A DNA stretch of 64,000 nucleotides from the NCBI RefSeq assembly GCF_004768785.1, contig NZ_SRMQ01000004.1:123352-187351 (forward strand). Direction: 5' to 3'. This document shows positions 40,741 to 48,500 of this stretch, in pieces. Numbering within the stretch: position 1 is the stretch's first letter; the number at the start of each line of letters is the position of its first letter. The position numbers and the translations under genes were made by a program. Under the pieces are notes generated by a model. The model did no database searches, was not told the origin of the DNA, and saw only the letters and a program-made list of their open reading frames with translations. Source of the DNA: Caproiciproducens galactitolivorans. GTDB lineage: Bacteria > Bacillota > Clostridia > Oscillospirales > Acutalibacteraceae.

Positions 40741-41789
40741 GCCAAGAAAAAAATAAAGGTATTGGCTTTTTTGAAAAATATCTAACCGTGTGGGTGCTGC
40801 TGTGCATGGCGGCTGGAATCCTTGTCGGAAAATTCCTGCCCGGCATTCCAGATGTCTTGGAAGGATTTCAATACGCCGGGCAGAACCTCCCGATTGCCGT
40901 ACTCATTTGGATTATGATTTTCCCCATGATGATGAAGATTGATTTCCAGTCTATCAAGAATGTGAGGAAAAATCCTTCAGGCATCCTTATTTCCAGCGGT
41001 AGCAGCTGGCTCATCAAGCCCTTCCTCATGTTCGGGTTAGCAACCCTGTTTTTCAAAGTTATCTTTCAAGCCTTCATCCCAGCGGATTTGGCACAGGACT
41101 TCGTAACAGGCGCAGTATTGCTGGGCGTAGCACCCTGCACGGCGATGGTGTTTGTATGGAGTCATCTGACCAAAGGCGATCCGGCGCATACGCTTGTACA
41201 GGTTTCGGTCAATGACCTCTTGATTCTCGTATTGTTTGTGCCATTGGTACAAATCTTGTTGGGAGTAAACGGCGTTACGATTCCTTGGGATACGCTCTTC
41301 TTTTCCATCGTATTATTCGTTGTCGTTCCGCTGGCTGGCGGCGCACTTACGCGCTTTCTGATGATACAGAAAAAAGGCATAGAGTATTTCAACGAAAGAT
41401 TTCTCCCCAAGTTTGACGGCATCACGACCTTGGGGTTGCTGCTCACCTTGATTATCATTTTTTCCTTCCAAGGTGACATTATTTTGGAACAGCCTCTGTT
41501 CGTTTTGCTGATCGCAGTACCGCTGGTTCTGCAAAACGTAATCTCCGCCAACTTTACCTACTTGATATGCAAGTGGACAAAGCAACCACACAATATTGCG
41601 GCTCCGGCTTCTCTGATTGCAGCCTCGGACTTCTTCGAACTTTCTGTAGCGGTAGCAATTGCCCTTTTCGGTCCAAATTCGCCGGTTGTGCTTGCTTGTA
41701 CGGTGGGCGTATTGACCGAAGTCCCCGTTATGCTTTTGCTAGTACGCTTTATTAATAAGACCCACCACTGGTTTCTAAAGGAGGTTTAA
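40737..41789 (+). CDS. acr3: ACR3-family arsenite efflux permease
   Basis: 350 residues with ten predicted membrane helices. It has GVAPCTAMVFVWSHLTKGDP, the signature with the catalytic Cys of ACR3 in TM4, and KIDFQSIKNVRKNP in the first loop. ACR3 exports As(III) using the membrane potential, alone or with ArsA. It follows the DUF2703 gene with an ATGA overlap and is itself followed by the arsD fusion gene at zero spacing (AAGGAGG spans the stop). Confidence 0.92.
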   Translation: MSQEKNKGIGFFEKYLTVWVLLCMAAGILVGKFLPGIPDVLEGFQYAGQNLPIAVLIWIMIFPMMMKIDFQSIKNVRKNPSGILISSGSSWLIKPFLMFGLATLFFKVIFQAFIPADLAQDFVTGAVLLGVAPCTAMVFVWSHLTKGDPAHTLVQVSVNDLLILVLFVPLVQILLGVNGVTIPWDTLFFSIVLFVVVPLAGGALTRFLMIQKKGIEYFNERFLPKFDGITTLGLLLTLIIIFSFQGDIILEQPLFVLLIAVPLVLQNVISANFTYLICKWTKQPHNIAAPASLIAASDFFELSVAVAIALFGPNSPVVLACTVGVLTEVPVMLLLVRFINKTHHWFLKEV

Positions 41790-42365
41790 ATGGTGTATAT
41801 ATGCTATTGCAACAAAGTCAAAGAAGCAGATATCATGAAAGCAATTACAGAAAAAGGTGCAAAAAATGTAGATGATGTTATTAAGATTACCGGAGCCATG
41901 CAAAACAGTAATTGCGCTGTAAATAATCCGAAGGGAATTTGCTGTTACTCAGATATTGTGAAAACTTTTAATAAATATAGGGAGAAAATTATTATGAAAA
42001 AAATGAAAATCTTTGAACCCGCCATGTGTTGCCCGACCGGGCTTTGCGGCTTGGGTGTTGACCCTGAACTGCTGCGTATGTCCACGGTACTGGAAACACT
42101 GAAAAAACATGGCGTTATTGTTGAACGTTTTAACTTGGGCAGCGCACCGGCAGAGTTTATCACCGACCAGACCATCAATGCCTATATTAATGAGAAAGGC
42201 ACAGAGGGACTGCCCGCTGTGATGCTCGATGGCAAAATTGTCATCACAGGTCGGTATCCCACCAATGAAGAATTCACAAAGCTGCTCGACCTTCCTGAAA
42301 ATGTGCTGGGCAAGCAGAAAAAATCCGAGTCCGGCGGAGGCTGTTGCAAGGGAGGTTGCTGTTAA
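41790..42365 (+). CDS. arsD: [2Fe-2S]-binding (BFD-like) domain fused in frame to ArsD metallochaperone
   Basis: 191 residues. Residues 1-65 have CYCN at the start and two further Cys near NSNCAV and ICCYSD, the four-Cys pattern of a BFD-like [2Fe-2S] domain. Residues ~69-191 are ArsD: MKIFEPAMCCPTGLCG with the Cys12-Cys13-Cys18-type arsenite site, and a vicinal Cys tail (GGCCKGGCC). An internal ATG at 41994 with AGGGAGA eight bases ahead could make free ArsD from the same frame. ArsD hands arsenite to ArsA. The fusion or dual start is unusual. Confidence 0.85.
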   Translation: MVYICYCNKVKEADIMKAITEKGAKNVDDVIKITGAMQNSNCAVNNPKGICCYSDIVKTFNKYREKIIMKKMKIFEPAMCCPTGLCGLGVDPELLRMSTVLETLKKHGVIVERFNLGSAPAEFITDQTINAYINEKGTEGLPAVMLDGKIVITGRYPTNEEFTKLLDLPENVLGKQKKSESGGGCCKGGCC

Positions 42366-44102
42366 ATGAATCAATTCGATCCCGGCAGTATCAAACTGAC
42401 AAAGTATCTTTTTTATACCGGCAAGGGCGGCGTTGGTAAAACCAGCGTTGCCTGTGCCACCGCCGTCTCCCTTGCGGACAGTGGGAAAAAGGTGCTGCTT
42501 ATCAGCACCGACCCTGCTTCCAATTTACAGGATGTCTTTTCGATGGAACTGACAAACAAAGGAGTGCCCATCTCCGATGTGCCGAATTTAGTGGTAGCGA
42601 ACCTTGACCCCATACAAGCGGCGGCTGAGTACCGGGAAAGCGTGATCGCGCCTTATCGCGGCAAGCTGCCCGCATCTGTCATCACGAATATGGAGGAGCA
42701 GCTTTCTGGCTCCTGCACCATAGAAATTGCGGCATTCAATGAGTTTTCCAATTTCATTACGGACGGTAAGGTTCAGCAGGAATACGACCATATTATTTTT
42801 GATACCGCCCCTACTGGACACACCCTGCGGATGCTTCAGCTTCCGTCCGCTTGGAGTAATTTCATCAGTGAAAGCACCCACGGTGCATCTTGCCTCGGTC
42901 AACTCTCCGGCTTGGAGAGCAAGAAAGCCATTTACAAGCAAGCCGTGGAAACACTGGCCGACGGAAGCCTGACCACGCTACTCCTTGTCACCCGCTCGGA
43001 AACCGCGCCGTTCAAGGAAGCGGAACGTGCTTCCGGCGAATTGTCCGCGCTGGGCGTCGACAATCAAATGCTGGTTGTCAACGGAATATTGATGGAACAT
43101 AACGATGATCTATCTTCCAGTCTGTACGAAAAACAGCAGTCTGCACTTGCCGCGATGCCGGAAAGTCTGAGGGCGCTTCCAATCCATAGCGTTCCTCTGC
43201 GAGCTTACAATGTCACAGGGCTGGAAAATATCCGCGCCTTGCTGAACACCGATTATTTTACTGCTCCCGTGCAAACGCTAAATGCCACGCATATTCCTGC
43301 GCTGAACGATGTGATAGATGAGTTAGCGATGGAGGGCAAACGTGTTATTTTCACGATGGGCAAAGGTGGTGTGGGTAAGACCACCGTCGCCGCCGCCGTT
43401 GCGCTGGGGCTTGCGAAGCGCGGAAAGAAAGTCCACCTCACTACCACCGATCCCGCCGCGCACCTGAAGTTTGTGCTGGATGAAACTGGCGGCGTGTCCA
43501 TGAGCCATATCGACGAAGCCGAGGAATTGAAAAAGTATCAGTCCGAGGTGCTTTTCAAAGCCCGCGCGTCCGGCATGGGCGATGAGGATATTGCTTATGT
43601 CGAGGAAGATCTACGTTCGCCCTGCACACAGGAGATCGCCGTATTCCGCGCCTTCGCCGAGATCGTCGAAAAAGCTGACGATCAGGTGGTGGTAATTGAC
43701 ACCGCCCCCACAGGGCATACCCTGCTTTTGTTGGAATCCACACAAAGCTATAACCATGAAATTCAGCGTACCAAGGGCGAAATCCCCGAATCGGTGGCGC
43801 AGCTGTTGCCGAGGCTGAAATCCGAGGAAACCGAGGTACTGATTGTGACCCTGCCGGAAGCGACCCCTGTTTATGAGGCGCACCGCTTGGAGGACGATCT
43901 GAAACGGGCGGGCATCGCCGCCAAATGGTGGGTGGTCAATCAATCCCTTTATGGCACGAACACCACCAATCCTATGCTGGTGTCAAAGGCGGCTGGCGAA
44001 GTGGAATGGCTCAACCTCATCGACGAACACGCCGGTGGCAAATTTGCCCTGATCGCGTGGAGCGCAGAGGAAATCAAGGGCGACAGTCTGCTGGCGCTGT
44101 AA
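42366..44102 (+). CDS. arsA: ArsA arsenite-pump ATPase
   Basis: 578 residues in two homologous halves, A1 and A2. Walker A occurs twice, GKGGVGKTSVACA (~residue 18) and GKGGVGKTTVAAA (~residue 331). Each half has the DTAPTGHTLR/L signature that follows Walker B in ArsA/Get3 proteins. It couples ATP hydrolysis to arsenite export through the permease. The start abuts the arsD stop. Metal-site cysteines are CTIEIAAF (SGSC in A1) and SPCTQEIA in A2, in line with the family. Confidence 0.93.
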   Translation: MNQFDPGSIKLTKYLFYTGKGGVGKTSVACATAVSLADSGKKVLLISTDPASNLQDVFSMELTNKGVPISDVPNLVVANLDPIQAAAEYRESVIAPYRGKLPASVITNMEEQLSGSCTIEIAAFNEFSNFITDGKVQQEYDHIIFDTAPTGHTLRMLQLPSAWSNFISESTHGASCLGQLSGLESKKAIYKQAVETLADGSLTTLLLVTRSETAPFKEAERASGELSALGVDNQMLVVNGILMEHNDDLSSSLYEKQQSALAAMPESLRALPIHSVPLRAYNVTGLENIRALLNTDYFTAPVQTLNATHIPALNDVIDELAMEGKRVIFTMGKGGVGKTTVAAAVALGLAKRGKKVHLTTTDPAAHLKFVLDETGGVSMSHIDEAEELKKYQSEVLFKARASGMGDEDIAYVEEDLRSPCTQEIAVFRAFAEIVEKADDQVVVIDTAPTGHTLLLLESTQSYNHEIQRTKGEIPESVAQLLPRLKSEETEVLIVTLPEATPVYEAHRLEDDLKRAGIAAKWWVVNQSLYGTNTTNPMLVSKAAGEVEWLNLIDEHAGGKFALIAWSAEEIKGDSLLAL

Positions 44103-44112
44103 GGAGGTAAAA

Positions 44113-44508
44113 ATGATAAAAGTTGCATTTATTTGTGTTCATAATTCTTGTCGCAGCCAGATTGCAGAGGCGCTGGGACGGCATCTTGCCGGCGACGCTT
44201 TTGAAAGCTATTCGGCGGGAACGGAAACGAAGCTGCAAATCAATCAGGATGCCGTGCGGCTGATGAAACAACTTTATGGCATTGACATGGAAGCGACACA
44301 GCGCAGCAAACTCTTGTCCGAAATCCCGCCTGTTGATATTGTCGTTACAATGGGCTGCAATGTCGAGTGTCCGTATCTGCCCTGTAAACACCGCGAAGAT
44401 TGGAGGCTGGATGATCCAACGGGCAAAAGCGACGAGGAATTTATTCAGGTTATAAAACAGATTGAGCAAAAAATGCTTGAGCTAAAAAATTTTGTGGGGG
44501 TTCTTTAG
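44113..44508 (+). CDS. arsC: Arsenate reductase, thioredoxin-linked (LMW-PTP fold)
   Basis: 131 residues. The catalytic P-loop C-x5-R is CVHNSCR (Cys8 to Arg14). The resolving cysteines lie in MGCNVECPYLPCKHREDW, and DDP carries the general acid. This is the Gram-positive thioredoxin-dependent ArsC type, reducing As(V) to As(III) for export. It is last in the operon, ten bases after arsA with AAGGAGG, before a terminator at 44541. Confidence 0.92.
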   Translation: MIKVAFICVHNSCRSQIAEALGRHLAGDAFESYSAGTETKLQINQDAVRLMKQLYGIDMEATQRSKLLSEIPPVDIVVTMGCNVECPYLPCKHREDWRLDDPTGKSDEEFIQVIKQIEQKMLELKNFVGVL

Positions 44509-44540
44509 TAGTAAAATCATTGGCTGTAAATGCTAAATTC

Positions 44541-44582
44541 AAAAAAGCCAATTAAAGTCATTGATTTTAATTGGCTTTTTTG
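44541..44582 (+). terminator. Terminator of the ars operon
   Basis: AAAAAAGCCAATTAAA pairs with TTTAATTGGCTTTTTT around a short loop; the T-run is part of the stem end. It may work on both strands. Confidence 0.85.
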
Positions 44583-44816
44583 TTTAGAGCAAAACAGAAT
44601 TTCCATTCAAATTCCTTTTGGATGAATATAAAGTTAAGAGATTTACACTCACTCAATCGAAAAGACTTGCATTGGTATCCCGCACTTTTTTTGCTTAATT
44701 GATTGTAAACTTCGTGCCACATGACTTCCGTTCCACGCAGCAGATAAACTGCTACGAACCACTACACAGCCTGATCTCGTGTTGGGATGATTTTAAAAAA
44801 ATATTCTAAAAACCCC

Positions 44817-44870
44817 TTGACAATTGAGTATATATTCAACTATACTATATACAGTTGAGCGTTTGCTCAA
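44817..44870 (+). promoter_or_regulatory. Promoter with two palindromic operators for the CadC-like regulator
   Basis: TTGACA at 44817-44822, 18-nt spacer, TATACT at 44841-44846. One palindrome (TTGAGTATATATTCAA, 44824-44839) fills the spacer and a second, perfect in its arms (TTGAGCGTTTGCTCAA, 44855-44870), lies just after the -10. Both are SmtB/CadC-type operators. Confidence 0.8.
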
Positions 44871-44896
44871 TTAAAATTTCGGAAGGAGGACTAATT

Positions 44897-45253
44897 ATGT
44901 CTGTCAGAAGCGATGTTTGCGATTGTGATGTTATACACGAAGAAACCGTCACCGCAGTAAAAACAAAAATGCTTTCAGATGATACTTTTAATATTTTGAC
45001 GGAATTTTTGAAAGCTGTGGGAGATGGTACAAGGATCAGAATTTTATGGGCTCTGGATGTCAGTGAAATGTGTGTCTGTGATTTGGCAGTCTTGCTTGGT
45101 ATGACAAAATCCGCTATATCACACCAGCTACGCACTTTGAAACAGGCAAATCTTGTCAAATTTAGGAAAGATGGTAAGATTGCTTATTACTCTCTCGCGG
45201 ATGACCATGTGAAAATCGTTTTGGAACAAAGTTTAAGCCATGTAACTGAATAA
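44897..45253 (+). CDS. cadC: CadC/SmtB-like heavy-metal repressor
   Basis: 118 residues from ATG 44897 (GGAAGGAGG upstream). N-terminal DVCDCD (~residues 6-11) and EMCVCDL (~residues 58-63) supply the four cysteines of the CadC alpha-3N Cd/Pb/Zn site. The HTH reads LLGMTKSAISHQLRTLKQANLV. A C-terminal ADDHVKIVLEQSLSH segment could form the alpha-5 zinc site. It should bind the palindromes at 44824, 44855 and 45600 and release on metal. Confidence 0.88.
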   Translation: MSVRSDVCDCDVIHEETVTAVKTKMLSDDTFNILTEFLKAVGDGTRIRILWALDVSEMCVCDLAVLLGMTKSAISHQLRTLKQANLVKFRKDGKIAYYSLADDHVKIVLEQSLSHVTE

Positions 45254-45278
45254 AATTTAATTATAGGAGGAAAATAAC

Positions 45279-45500
45279 ATGAAAAAGTCATTTAGGTTGG
45301 AAGGACTGGACTGCGCCAACTGTGCGGCGAAAATCGAAAAGGACATCAAGGCGCTGGACGGCGTAACCGAAGTAACCGTAAACGCTATGACGACTAAGAT
45401 GGTTCTTGTGGCAGACGACGACAAAATGGACGAGATTATTAAGACCGCTGAAAAAATCGTCAAGAAGCATGAACCTCATGTTGTCGTAAAAAAGGCGTAA
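45279..45500 (+). CDS. Free-standing HMA metal-binding domain (metallochaperone)
   Basis: 73 residues: a single ferredoxin-like HMA fold with the metal site GLDCANCAAKIE (CxxC, ~residues 11-14) and the usual beta-alpha repeat. The CadA ATPase encoded next lacks an N-terminal HMA domain, so this protein probably supplies that function in trans, delivering Cd2+/Zn2+/Pb2+. AGGAGG precedes ATG. It is followed by a hairpin. Confidence 0.88.
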   Translation: MKKSFRLEGLDCANCAAKIEKDIKALDGVTEVTVNAMTTKMVLVADDDKMDEIIKTAEKIVKKHEPHVVVKKA

Positions 45501-45522
45501 ACATTTACCGGCAATAATTCCA

Positions 45523-45560
45523 GCTTTTGGCGTAACACTTCAAAGCGATACGCCAAAAGC
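45523..45560. terminator. Hairpin after the HMA gene
   Basis: GCTTTTGGCGTA and TACGCCAAAAGC form a perfect 12-bp stem with a 14-nt loop. A T-run comes later (CAAATTTTTTT), so it may be a terminator or an mRNA end. Confidence 0.6.
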
Positions 45561-45599
45561 GAAGGAATTTAAAAAATTCAAATTTTTTTGCGACAATAG

Positions 45600-45615
45600 T
45601 TGAGCGTTCACTCAA
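45600..45615 (+). promoter_or_regulatory. Third CadC-type operator, upstream of cadA
   Basis: TTGAGCGTTCACTCAA shares the TTGAGCGTT half with the operator at 44855 and has a TTGAG-N6-CTCAA core. It lies about 46 bases before ATG 45662, so cadA is probably under the same repressor. Confidence 0.75.
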
Positions 45616-45661
45616 TGTTACTCGTCATTCTCTTATAGCAAAGATAAGAAAGGAGTTCAAT

Positions 45662-47503
45662 ATGAACAAGAAGCTTGTAAGAATTATCATAGCAGCGGTT
45701 ATTTTCGTAATCGGGCTGCTAGTAAAAACCGACATTGTTTGGCTTAGTCCCGCTATCTTCATTGCCGCCTACATTGTAGTGGGCAGCGAAGTCGTAATAA
45801 AAGCCATCAAGAATATTATGCAAGGCCAAGTTTTTCAGGAAAGCTTTTTAATGACCGTGGCGACCGGTGGCGCACTTATCATTGGGGAATATCCAGAGGC
45901 CATTGCCGTTATGCTGTTTTATCAGGTTGGCGAATATTTTCAAAGTTATGCCGTTGCGAAGTCGCGGAAATCCATTGCAAGCTTAATGGATATACGTCCT
46001 GATTACGCAAATGTTAAGAGGGGCGATGAATTGGTAAAAGTCGACCCTGACGAAGTTGCGATTGGCGATATCATCGTTGTCCGTGCTGGTGAAAAAATCC
46101 CGCTTGACGGCAAGGTGCTTGACGGCAATTCAATGATTGATACGTCCGCTTTGACCGGCGAATCTGTTCCGCGCGAAGCTGGTGTTGGCTCTGATGTTTT
46201 GAGCGGCTGTATCAATGTGAACGGCGTACTGACGATTGAGGTCACAAAAGAATTTGGGGAATCGACGGTCAGCAAAATCCTTGATCTCGTGGAAAACGCC
46301 AGTAGTAAAAAGGCGAACACCGAGAATTTCATTACAAAATTTGCACGAGTTTATACTCCGATTGTTATGGCTGCCGCACTGTTGCTTGCAATTATCCCGC
46401 CTCTGTTCTTTGGTGGTACTTGGGGCGACTGGATTTACAGGGCTTTAACTTTCTTAGTGGTTTCCTGCCCTTGCGCTCTGGTTGTTTCTATTCCACTCTC
46501 CTTCTTTGGCGGTATCGGCGGCGCGTCAAGGCGTGGTGTGCTTGTTAAGGGTAGCAACTATTTAGAAGCTTTGGCGCAGACTGAAATCGTTGTGTTTGAT
46601 AAGACGGGGACATTGACAAAAGGCGTATTTAAAGTACAAGAGGTAAATGCTATCGGCATTTCCGAAGCAGAACTGCTGGAACTTACCGCACATGTTGAGA
46701 GTTATTCCAATCACCCCATTTCACTCTCTTTGAAAACTGCTTATGGGAAAGATATTGACAACGAAAGGATTACGGATGTTGAGGAAATCGCAGGCCACGG
46801 CGTCAGCGCAACGGTTGATAGTCGTAAAGTTTTCGCAGGAAATACAAAACTCATGCAAAAAATCGGCGTTAAATTTTCTCAAGACGAAATTATTGGAACA
46901 GCCGTACACGTTGCTGTTGATGGCAAATATGCGGGATATATTGTAATTGCTGATGAGGTTAAGGAAGATGCAGCGGAAGCGATTAGATTGCTAAAAAAGG
47001 CAAATATCCGTCAAACGGTGATGCTGACGGGCGACGCCAAGAGTGTGGGAGAAAAAGTTGCCAAGGAATTGGGGTTAGATAAGGTTTACACAGAGCTTCT
47101 TCCCGGTGACAAGGTAGATAAAGTAGAGGAACTGCTGGCTCAAAAATCAGCTAAAGGCAAGCTGGCCTTTGTAGGCGATGGGATTAATGACGCACCAGTT
47201 TTAGCTCGTGCCGACATTGGTATTGCGATGGGTGGCTTGGGTTCCGACGCGGCTATAGAAGCCGCCGATGTTGTAATAATGACCGATGAGCCGTCCAAAC
47301 TAGCTACAGGTATGAAAATTTCACAGAAAACGCTAAGAATCGCACAACAGAATATATGGCTGGCTTTGTCGATAAAAGCAATTGTGCTTGTACTCAGTGC
47401 ACTCGGTTTTGCTACCATGTGGGAGGCTGTGTTTGCAGATGTTGGTGTGACGGTTATAGCGGTATTGAACTCTTTCCGTGCTTTAAACACAAAGAAATTA
47501 TAA
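45662..47503 (+). CDS. cadA: Cd2+/Zn2+/Pb2+-exporting P1B-type ATPase
   Basis: 613 residues. P1B landmarks: CPC metal motif in VVSCPCALVVS (~residue 269), DKTGTLT (~residue 312), the HP motif in YSNHPIS, and GDGINDAPVLARADIGIAMG. An N-terminal HMA domain is missing, hence the short length; the separate HMA protein at 45279 probably serves instead. Six to eight membrane helices. Exports soft divalent metals. The operator at 45600 and AAGGAG before ATG define the unit. The final M8 carries the DVGVTVIAVLN segment of Zn/Cd ATPases (Asp ligand). Confidence 0.92.
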   Translation: MNKKLVRIIIAAVIFVIGLLVKTDIVWLSPAIFIAAYIVVGSEVVIKAIKNIMQGQVFQESFLMTVATGGALIIGEYPEAIAVMLFYQVGEYFQSYAVAKSRKSIASLMDIRPDYANVKRGDELVKVDPDEVAIGDIIVVRAGEKIPLDGKVLDGNSMIDTSALTGESVPREAGVGSDVLSGCINVNGVLTIEVTKEFGESTVSKILDLVENASSKKANTENFITKFARVYTPIVMAAALLLAIIPPLFFGGTWGDWIYRALTFLVVSCPCALVVSIPLSFFGGIGGASRRGVLVKGSNYLEALAQTEIVVFDKTGTLTKGVFKVQEVNAIGISEAELLELTAHVESYSNHPISLSLKTAYGKDIDNERITDVEEIAGHGVSATVDSRKVFAGNTKLMQKIGVKFSQDEIIGTAVHVAVDGKYAGYIVIADEVKEDAAEAIRLLKKANIRQTVMLTGDAKSVGEKVAKELGLDKVYTELLPGDKVDKVEELLAQKSAKGKLAFVGDGINDAPVLARADIGIAMGGLGSDAAIEAADVVIMTDEPSKLATGMKISQKTLRIAQQNIWLALSIKAIVLVLSALGFATMWEAVFADVGVTVIAVLNSFRALNTKKL

Positions 47504-47542
47504 TCAGGTCAAAAGCCTGTTGTATCGGAAGCGATAAGTAAA

Positions 47543-47765
47543 ATGTTAATTGTCCTGATTGCCTTGTTAGTTGGGATTTTGTGAACTTGCTTTGGTAGCG
47601 CAGTTGCTATTATAACAAAAGAAGTTTTCTGAAAATATGGCGAATTGCCTTTTAGTTTTCGCTGGTGGCGTAATGATGAGCCTTGTGTTCTTTGAGCTTA
47701 TGCCGGAAACTTTAGAGGTATCAAATGTGTGGATGGTGGCCGGCGGCATCCTCATTATTCACTGA
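47543..47765 (+). pseudogene. Decayed ZIP-family metal transporter
   Basis: Two frames carry ZIP pieces. The first reads MLIVLIALLVGIL, stop, TCFGSAVAIIT. The second reads LLVFAGGVMMSLVFFELMPETLEV and ends WMVAGGILIIH. FAGGVMMSLVFFELMPE is the TM4 signature of ZIP transporters. Stops, a frameshift and loss of the C-terminal half make it non-functional. It remains next to the cadmium genes, which fits a former metal-homeostasis set. Bases 47766-47896 hold no gene. Confidence 0.75.
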
Positions 47766-47896
47766 GATAAGGGGCAAAGTGAGAATCATTATATGAAGAT
47801 TATTTTATTCGGTTTATTGGTGAAAGCAGTTGAGCTATTGAGCGCGATTGAATTAAAGCATAAACAGAAAATATGTTGTATGGAAAGGTGTGTGGC

Positions 47897-48469
47897 ATGA
47901 AAAAGCAATGGCTTATCACAGGAATCTTGGCAGCAGTTGATCAAACAATAAAACTGCTGATAGCTCATTTTGCGATAGATAAGATGATTATCTGGATACC
48001 GAGTGTTTTGCGTTTTGAACCTTTCCAGAACACAAATTTGAATTGGTTTGCAAGTATGGCTAATTTTAAGACTCCTGTAATCGGAATGATCTTTTTACAG
48101 ATAACGGCTATAGCAGGATTGCTTTTATTCTATCGATTCCAAACATATAAAGTTGGTGCAAAGAGTCGCTTGTTGAGTGGAGCATTCTGTTTTGCATCTG
48201 CTGGCATATTATGTTCATTTATTGATGTAGTGTTCTGGGGCGGCAGCCTTGACTTTATTGGTTTATTCAATTGGTTTATTTTTGATACAAAGGACGTATT
48301 TCTGAACACGGGATGGATTTTGGCTCTAATTTGGACGTGGCGGCATGAAAAAAAGCTAAAAAAGTCTTATTCAAACGATCTCAATACAGAAGATATAGCT
48401 TTTGCTATATGGTTTCGGAGCGGATGCAAACTCCTTCCCAACACAACGTCTGAATATACCAGAATATAA
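47897..48469 (+). CDS. lspA: Signal peptidase II-like protein (LspA)
   Basis: 190 residues from ATG 47897. Four hydrophobic segments are visible. The two catalytic aspartates of LspA appear in SLDFIGLFNW and in FDTKDVFLNTG, where D to G spacing matches the family FNxAD...G block. Overall similarity is low and the C-terminus has an extra ~30-residue tail. LspA processes lipoproteins; extra LspA copies are found in metal-resistance mobile elements next to cadA. AT-rich like the cad genes. Confidence 0.78.
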   Translation: MKKQWLITGILAAVDQTIKLLIAHFAIDKMIIWIPSVLRFEPFQNTNLNWFASMANFKTPVIGMIFLQITAIAGLLLFYRFQTYKVGAKSRLLSGAFCFASAGILCSFIDVVFWGGSLDFIGLFNWFIFDTKDVFLNTGWILALIWTWRHEKKLKKSYSNDLNTEDIAFAIWFRSGCKLLPNTTSEYTRI

Positions 48470-48500
48470 AATATATAAACACAATTGAGAGGTGGTCACA

